DNA from: Chloroflexota bacterium
GTDB taxonomy: Bacteria > Chloroflexota > Dehalococcoidia > SHYB01 > JACPQI01
Direction of reading: 5' to 3'
Length of the DNA stretch: 19,978 nt
NCBI GenBank assembly: GCA_016190545.1
Contig: JACPQI010000010.1
Span: forward strand, 1 to 19,978
The position numbers and the translations under genes were made by a program. Positions 15,131 to 19,978 of the stretch are shown piece by piece. The stretch's first letter is position 1, and each line of letters opens with the position of its first letter. The notes under the pieces are model-generated. The model saw only the letters and a list, made by a program, of their open reading frames with translations. It had not been told where the DNA came from and did not search any database.

Positions 15131-15955
15131 TTACTTCCTTCGCTTCACGATAAACCTGTTGGTCCGCTTGTTGTTCCGGGTCTTATAGCCCAGGGCCGGC
15201 TTGCCCCAGGGCGTCCGAGGGCCTGGATGCCCAATCGGGTTGCGGCCCTCGCCGCCACCGTGAGGGTGATCGCGCGGCGACATGACAGAGCCACGCACCG
15301 TGGGCCTCCAACCCATGTGCCGCTTGCGTCCGGCCTTGCCTAACTCCAGGTTCTTGTGATCCACATTTCCTATCTGGCCGATGGTGGCATAACAGGTGGC
15401 AAGTATCTTGCAGATCTCGCCGGAAGGAAGACGGAGGGAGGCCCAATCGCCTTCCTTGGCCAGGAGTTGCGCAGCGGCACCGGCGCTGCGGACGATCTGC
15501 CCGCCTTTGCCGGGCTGCAACTCAATGTTGTGGACCACAGCGCCCAAGGGAATGGCGCCCAGAGGCAGAGCGTTGCCGTCCCGGATTTCGGCTTGGGGAC
15601 CGCTCATGATGGGGTCGCCGACCTTGGCGCTCGTTGTCGCCAGGACATAGCGCTTGTCGCCATCCGCGTACTGGACCAGGGCCAGCCGCGCGGAGCGGTT
15701 GGGGTCATATTCAATGGCTGTCACGGTGCCGGACACGCCGTGCTTGTCCCGCTTGAAGTCCACGTTGCGCAGGACGAGCTTGGCGCCGCCGCCGTGGTGG
15801 CGCACGGTGATCTTGCCCCGCTGGTTGCGTCCGGCGGCGCGCTTCTTGGAAGCGATGAGGGACCGCTCCGGCTCTTTCTTAGCGACCTGGGAGAAGTCCG
15901 CCACGCTCCGGTTCCGCATACCAGGGGAAGTAGGTTTATAAACTCGAATCGCCAT
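15131..15955 (-). CDS. rplB: 50S ribosomal protein L2 (uL2)
   Basis: L2 is needed for subunit association and for an active peptidyl transferase centre. The 274-residue product is full length: [18 protein letters not shown] at the start, [18 protein letters not shown], an SH3-like central part ([20 protein letters not shown]), and the signature [17 protein letters not shown] with the conserved His near the active centre. It ends with the usual [14 protein letters not shown]. It follows rplW after 19 bases. Confidence 0.98.
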   Translation of the reverse strand: MAIRVYKPTSPGMRNRSVADFSQVAKKEPERSLIASKKRAAGRNQRGKITVRHHGGGAKLVLRNVDFKRDKHGVSGTVTAIEYDPNRSARLALVQYADGDKRYVLATTSAKVGDPIMSGPQAEIRDGNALPLGAIPLGAVVHNIELQPGKGGQIVRSAGAAAQLLAKEGDWASLRLPSGEICKILATCYATIGQIGNVDHKNLELGKAGRKRHMGWRPTVRGSVMSPRDHPHGGGEGRNPIGHPGPRTPWGKPALGYKTRNNKRTNRFIVKRRK

Positions 15956-15974
15956 GTGTCCTGCCGCCTATCCG

Positions 15975-16265
15975 CTAGACATTCTCAAAGATTTGGATCT
16001 TGTCGCCCTTTTTCAGGGTTACCAGGGCCTTCTTCCAGTCGGGCCTCCGGTAGCTCCACCGGCCCCGCATCTTGGCCTCGCCGCGCATCATGACCGTGTT
16101 CACCTTGGTCACCGTGACGTTGAAGGCCTTCTGCACCGCCTCCCTGACATCTTGCCGGTTGGCCGTGCGGGCGACCGCGAAGGCGTACCGATTCTGGTCT
16201 TGCAGCCGAGTGGCCTTTTCCGTAATCACAGGCCGAATCAGAATATCGTTCACCGGTTTCATCAT
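15975..16265 (-). CDS. rplW: 50S ribosomal protein L23 (uL23)
   Basis: L23 sits at the tunnel exit and is the main docking site for trigger factor and SRP. The 96-residue product has the family N-terminus DILIRPVITEKATRLQDQNR, then YAFAVARTANRQDVREAVQ, KVNTVMMRGEAKMRGRWSYR and the C-terminal KKALVTLKKGDKIQIFE. Two consecutive ATGs (16265 and 16262) are possible starts; AGGTG sits directly before the first, so the second may be preferred. It begins 4 bases after the rplD stop. Confidence 0.97.
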   Translation of the reverse strand: MMKPVNDILIRPVITEKATRLQDQNRYAFAVARTANRQDVREAVQKAFNVTVTKVNTVMMRGEAKMRGRWSYRRPDWKKALVTLKKGDKIQIFENV

Positions 16266-16269
16266 TCAC

Positions 16270-16926
16270 CTACGCCTGGACAGGCACTCGCTTGCGGTCG
16301 ATCGGCGCCGCCCATCGCGCCTCCGCCTTGCGCACCGCCTCTATTGTCATGAGCAGCGTATTGTGATCCAGCAGGTCCGTGAGCGACAGTTGCTCCAGAC
16401 CCACTATCTTGGTGTTGGGCAGGTTGCCGCTGGCTTTGACAATAGCGGGCTGTTTGTCCGCCAGCACGATGAGGGTAGCCTTCCCCGCCTCTAGAATCTC
16501 CAGCGCCTTGAGGAGGTCCTTGGTCTTGGGCTGTTCAACCACGAGGCTGCTCACCACACGGAGCTGGCCCTCTGTCACCTTGGAGGAGAGCAGGCAGGCG
16601 TAGGCCAAGCGGCGCATCTTTTTGGGCAACCGCTGGGCATGGCTGCGCGGGTGCGGGCCGAAAACGATGCCTCCCTTGCGCCACAACGGCGAACGAATGG
16701 TGCCCGCCCGGGCGCGGCCCGTGTGCTTCTGGCGCCACGGCTTGCGCCCGCCGCCGGCGACCTCAGACCGGGTCTTGGTATCATGGGTGCCCTTGCGCCG
16801 GTTGGCCAGCTCGCGGACCACGGCCTGGTGCAGCACCGCCTTGTTCATGGGCTGAGAGAAGAGGGCATCCTTGACCTCAATGCTCTCTACCGTGTTGCCC
16901 TGCATATCTCGTACTGGTACTTGCAT
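16270..16926 (-). CDS. rplD: 50S ribosomal protein L4 (uL4)
   Basis: L4 sends a loop into the peptide tunnel, and in E. coli it represses the S10 operon. From the ATG at 16926 the product has 218 residues and begins [18 protein letters not shown], the family N-terminus. The tunnel loop region includes [20 protein letters not shown] and the following [20 protein letters not shown]. The frame is open further to 17007, but those 27 residues overlap the end of rplC, are basic and not L4-like, so I reject them. The ribosome binding site before 16926 is weak, with GGGGAG about 18 bases away. No E. coli-type S10 leader is possible here because rplC lies immediately upstream. Confidence 0.97.
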   Translation of the reverse strand: MQVPVRDMQGNTVESIEVKDALFSQPMNKAVLHQAVVRELANRRKGTHDTKTRSEVAGGGRKPWRQKHTGRARAGTIRSPLWRKGGIVFGPHPRSHAQRLPKKMRRLAYACLLSSKVTEGQLRVVSSLVVEQPKTKDLLKALEILEAGKATLIVLADKQPAIVKASGNLPNTKIVGLEQLSLTDLLDHNTLLMTIEAVRKAEARWAAPIDRKRVPVQA

Positions 16927-16966
16927 ATGCGTTTCGTACTCGCGCTCCCCAGAGTGAAGGAGCGGG

Positions 16967-17680
16967 CTACTTCTTCTCCTTGCCAACCTTGGCCTCGCCC
17001 TTGCCACCCTTGGCTGCGCCCGCCTTGGACGCGGCCATCGCTAGTCGGCGGCTCTTGGGCTGCTTGGCGAACTTGATGGCGACGAGGGCGCCGTTATACC
17101 CAGGCACCGCGCCTTTCACCAGGAGGATGTGCTTGTCTTGGTTCACCGCCACTATCTCCAGGTTCTTGAGTGTCACGGTGTCCACGCCCATGTGTCCGGC
17201 CATACGCAGGCCTCGCAGCACGCGTCCCGGGGTGGTCGTGGAGCCGATGGCGCCCGGCGCTCGCTGGCGGTCGCTCTGGCCGTGGGTCTTGGGGCCGCCT
17301 TTGAAGTGGTGCCGCTTGACGCCGCCCTGAAAGCCCCGGCCTTTGGACACGCCGCTCACATCTACCTGGTCGCCGGGCTTGAACAGGGCTACGGTCACCT
17401 GTTGACCTGGCTGGATGTCGTTGATGTCCTTGGCCGCGAACTCCCGCAGGTGGCGCAGGTCCTTGCCCACCGCCTTCAGGTGCCCCTTTGCGGGCTTGTT
17501 GAGCCGTTTGGTCTCCTCAAAGCCGAGCTGGACGGCCTCATAGCCGTCCCTATCCTTGGTCCTGACCTGAGTGACCATGCAGGGGCCAGCCTGCAGCGCG
17601 GTAACGGGCACTACCCGGCCATCAGCCAGGAACAATTGTCCCGCCCCCATCTTTTTGCCTAATAGTCCGGTTACTGACAT
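16967..17680 (-). CDS. rplC: 50S ribosomal protein L3 (uL3)
   Basis: L3 initiates 50S assembly and reaches toward the peptidyl transferase centre. The 237-residue product begins TGLLGKKMGAGQLFLADGRV and has VSKGRGFQGGVKRHHFKGGP, GAIGSTTTPGRVLRGLRMAG and KNLEIVAVNQDKHILLVKGA. At the Gln methylated in E. coli L3 (SIGQ) this protein has Ser. The last 23 residues are a Lys/Ala/Gly-rich tail beyond the usual end (about 209 residues in E. coli). It follows rpsJ after 9 bases. Confidence 0.98.
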   Translation of the reverse strand: MSVTGLLGKKMGAGQLFLADGRVVPVTALQAGPCMVTQVRTKDRDGYEAVQLGFEETKRLNKPAKGHLKAVGKDLRHLREFAAKDINDIQPGQQVTVALFKPGDQVDVSGVSKGRGFQGGVKRHHFKGGPKTHGQSDRQRAPGAIGSTTTPGRVLRGLRMAGHMGVDTVTLKNLEIVAVNQDKHILLVKGAVPGYNGALVAIKFAKQPKSRRLAMAASKAGAAKGGKGEAKVGKEKK

Positions 17681-17689
17681 CGCGTACGC

Positions 17690-17998
17690 CTAGAGCTTAA
17701 TCTCAATGTCCACGCCCGCCGGCAACTGCAGCCGGGTCAGGGCGTCAATGGTCTTGCTGGTGGGGTCAAGAATGTCGATGAGGCGCTTATGCGTGCGGAT
17801 CTCGAATTGCTCACGGGAGTCTTTATCGACATGGGGCGAGCGGACTACCACAAAACGACGGATACGGGTAGGCAGGGGCACCGGGCCGGACACGTTGGCG
17901 CCGGTCCGCTCCGCGGCCTCCACGATTTGACCCGCCGACTGGTCCAGGACCTTGTAGTCGAAGGCCTTGAGCTTGATGCGTATGCGCTGTTTGGCCAT
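17690..17998 (-). CDS. rpsJ: 30S ribosomal protein S10 (uS10)
   Basis: S10 is a head protein that also acts as NusE in transcription antitermination with NusB. The 102-residue product is complete: [40 protein letters not shown], the [20 protein letters not shown] signature and [11 protein letters not shown] at the end. It starts 27 bases after the fusA stop, with no tuf gene between, so the S10 cluster is read as a continuation of the str cluster. I see no promoter in the 27-base gap. Confidence 0.98.
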   Translation of the reverse strand: MAKQRIRIKLKAFDYKVLDQSAGQIVEAAERTGANVSGPVPLPTRIRRFVVVRSPHVDKDSREQFEIRTHKRLIDILDPTSKTIDALTRLQLPAGVDIEIKL

Positions 17999-18025
17999 GG
18001 TTGGCTCCTCAACGTCCGCGCCGGG

Positions 18026-19978
18026 CTACCTGGCGGCCTTAGCCCCCAGGATCTGGTCGGTCACGGCCTGAGGCACCTCCTCGTAGTGATGGAACTCCAT
18101 CGTATAGGTAGCGCGGCCCTGGGTCAACGACCGCAGGGCGGTGGCGTAGCCGAAGGCCTCCGCCAAGGGGATGTGGGCGCGGATGACCTGGACGTCGGCC
18201 TCGCCCTCAATGTTCTGGATTCTAGCCCGGCGCGAGTTGATCTCGCCTAACACGTCGCCCATGTACTGGCCGGGAGTGATGACTCCAATGAGCATGATCG
18301 GCTCCAGCAGGACCACCTTGGCCCGTCGGGCCGCCTCTTTGAAGGCGATGGTGGCCGCAGCATGGAACGCCATTTCGGAGGAGTCGACGGCGTGGTAGGA
18401 GCCGTCATAGAGGGTGACGCGGACATCCACCACCGGATAGCCGGCTAGCACGCCGCCCTGGACCGCCTCCTTGACGCCCTTCTCCACACCGGGAATGTAC
18501 TCGCGCGGCACCACGCCGCCGGTGATCTTGTTCACGAACTCGAATCCCTTGCCTCGCTCCTGGGGCTCCACCTGGAGCCAGACGTGGCCGTACTGGCCGC
18601 GGCCGCCGCTCTGGCGAATGAAGCGGCCTTCGGCTTTCGCCAGGCTGAGAACGGTTTCACGATAGGAGACCTGGGGGCGGCCAATGACGGCGTCCACCTT
18701 GAACTCGCGGCGCATGCGCTCCGCCAGCACCTCCAGGTGCAACTCGCCCATGCCGGCCATGATGGTCTGGCCGGTCTCCTGGTTGTACGTGACCTGGAAG
18801 GTAGGGTCTTCCTCGCCCAACTTGATGAGGGCGTCCGTCAGCTTGTCCTGGTCGGCCTTGCTCCTGGGCTCGATAGCCATGGACAGCACCGGCTCGGGGA
18901 ACTTGATAGACTCCAGCACTACAGGATGATTGGGGTCGCAGATCGTATCGCCGGTAAAGGTGTTCTTGAGGCCGACGGCGGCGGCGATCTGGCCGGCGGC
19001 GACCTGTTGGATCTCTTCGCGACGGTTGGCGTGCATGAGCAGGATGCGGCCCATCCGCTCCTTCTGGTCGCGGCCCGTGTTATACACGCCGGCGCCGGAA
19101 CTGATAGTACCTGAATAGACACGGAAGAAGACCAGCCGGCCCACAAAGGGGTCTGTCATCACCTTGAAAGCGAGGGCTGCGAAGGGCGCTCCGGGGTCGG
19201 GGGGACAGGCGACGGGCTGGGACGTCTTCGGGTGGGTGCCTTCAACGGCGGCGATGTCGAACGGTGACGGCAGGTAGGCCAGGATGGCGTCCAGCAAGAG
19301 TTGAACGCCCTTGTTGCGCAGAGCAGTGCCGCAGAGCACCGGCACCACCTTGTTGGCGATGGTGGCCCGGCGCAGCGCGGCCTTGAGGTCCGGAATGGCA
19401 ATTTCATGCCCCTCCAGGAACTTGGTGGTCAGGCGCTCGTCCGTCTCCGCTATGACTTCGACCATCGCCTCCCGGTACCGCCGGTAGGTCTCTTTGAGGT
19501 CGTCTGGGAGGGGACCGGCGACCGGATCGGAAGGCTCGTCGCCGGTATACGTGTAGGCCGTGCCCTCGAACAGGTCCACGATACCTCTGAACGAGGACTC
19601 GCTCCCGATGGGGATCTGGATGGGCACCGGCCTGGCCTTGAGCCGGTCCCGGATGGACTGGACCGCGCGGGAAAAGCTGGCGCCCTGCCGGTCCATCTTG
19701 TTCACAAAGCAAATACGCGGCACCTTGTATTTGTCGGCCTGCCGCCACACCGTCTCCGACTGGGGCTGCACTCCGGCCACCGCGTCCAGCACCACGACGC
19801 CGCCATCCAGGACTCGCAGGCTGCGCTCCACCTCGGCGGTGAAGTCCACGTGGCCCGGCGTATCGATGACGTTGATGCTGTAGCCCTTCCAAGGCGCGGT
19901 GGTGGCAGCGGCGGTAATAGTAATGCCCCGCTCCCGTTCCTGGTCCATCCAGTCCATTAACGTGGTGCCTTCATCGAC
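18026..19978 (-). CDS. fusA: Elongation factor G, 5' end outside the window
   Basis: EF-G is the GTPase that drives translocation and, with RRF, ribosome recycling. 650 residues are visible; about 45-50 N-terminal residues with the P-loop are missing because the gene runs off the right edge. The frame stays open to the last base and begins [20 protein letters not shown], so no start lies in the window. The GTPase motifs seen are RGITI (switch I), DTPGHVDF and NKMD. Later parts include the domain III/IV boundary motif [38 protein letters not shown], and the domain V pattern [20 protein letters not shown]. The length and motifs fit a normal, canonical EF-G. Confidence 0.98.
   Translation of the reverse strand, partial: VDEGTTLMDWMDQERERGITITAAATTAPWKGYSINVIDTPGHVDFTAEVERSLRVLDGGVVVLDAVAGVQPQSETVWRQADKYKVPRICFVNKMDRQGASFSRAVQSIRDRLKARPVPIQIPIGSESSFRGIVDLFEGTAYTYTGDEPSDPVAGPLPDDLKETYRRYREAMVEVIAETDERLTTKFLEGHEIAIPDLKAALRRATIANKVVPVLCGTALRNKGVQLLLDAILAYLPSPFDIAAVEGTHPKTSQPVACPPDPGAPFAALAFKVMTDPFVGRLVFFRVYSGTISSGAGVYNTGRDQKERMGRILLMHANRREEIQQVAAGQIAAAVGLKNTFTGDTICDPNHPVVLESIKFPEPVLSMAIEPRSKADQDKLTDALIKLGEEDPTFQVTYNQETGQTIMAGMGELHLEVLAERMRREFKVDAVIGRPQVSYRETVLSLAKAEGRFIRQSGGRGQYGHVWLQVEPQERGKGFEFVNKITGGVVPREYIPGVEKGVKEAVQGGVLAGYPVVDVRVTLYDGSYHAVDSSEMAFHAAATIAFKEAARRAKVVLLEPIMLIGVITPGQYMGDVLGEINSRRARIQNIEGEADVQVIRAHIPLAEAFGYATALRSLTQGRATYTMEFHHYEEVPQAVTDQILGAKAAR

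Noticed and set aside
16927..17007. Longer rplD start (27 more residues)
   Set aside because: It overlaps the end of rplC and precedes the normal L4 N-terminus MQVPV.
1..19978. CRISPR array, insertion sequence, tRNA or rRNA gene, phage or defence system
   Set aside because: Almost every base belongs to recognised translation genes with gaps of at most about 40 bases apart from the left edge and the truA leader; no direct-repeat array, transposase or RNA gene fits.

Overview
The window is one unbroken minus-strand translation superoperon: 36 protein-coding genes in the same direction, from fusA at the right edge (its 5' end lies outside the window) to rpsI at the left, closed by a hairpin terminator at about 131-168. 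The DNA is GC-rich. The organism is a bacterium. Gene order (fusA followed directly by rpsJ with no tuf; rplQ-truA-rplM-rpsI at the end), four-cysteine forms of S4, S14, L24 and adenylate kinase, and low-complexity tails on several ribosomal proteins would suit a Chloroflexota genome, perhaps Dehalococcoidia. That assignment is inference from general resemblance and is not proven here.

Layout in transcription order (right to left): the end of the str cluster (fusA); the S10 cluster (rpsJ, rplC, rplD, rplW, rplB, rpsS, rplV, rpsC, rplP, rpmC, rpsQ); the spc cluster (rplN, rplX, rplE, rpsN, rpsH, rplF, rplR, rpsE, rpmD, rplO, secY); a small unrecognised gene; adk, map, infA, rpmJ; the alpha cluster (rpsM, rpsK, rpsD, rpoA, rplQ); then truA, rplM and rpsI. 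Gaps are mostly 0-40 bases. Three pairs overlap by four bases at an ATGA (rplX/rplE, rpsE/rpmD, adk/map), rplR/rpsE overlap by four bases at a TTGA, and rplP overlaps rpsC by 14 bases. I saw no convincing internal promoter, RNA gene, mobile element or CRISPR array.

Together the genes make ribosomal proteins of both subunits, elongation and initiation factors, the RNA polymerase alpha subunit, the Sec channel, the enzyme that removes initiator methionine, adenylate kinase and a tRNA pseudouridine synthase.

This is mostly an ordinary, highly conserved region, and I see no new multi-gene system. The points worth a second look are: a 74-residue unrecognised gene between secY and adk; truA, whose conserved N-terminus reads through to a stretch with no ATG, GTG or TTG start; long low-complexity extensions on L5, L13, S17 and S19; and several non-ATG starts (rpsE and rpoA TTG, rpsC and rpsM GTG).
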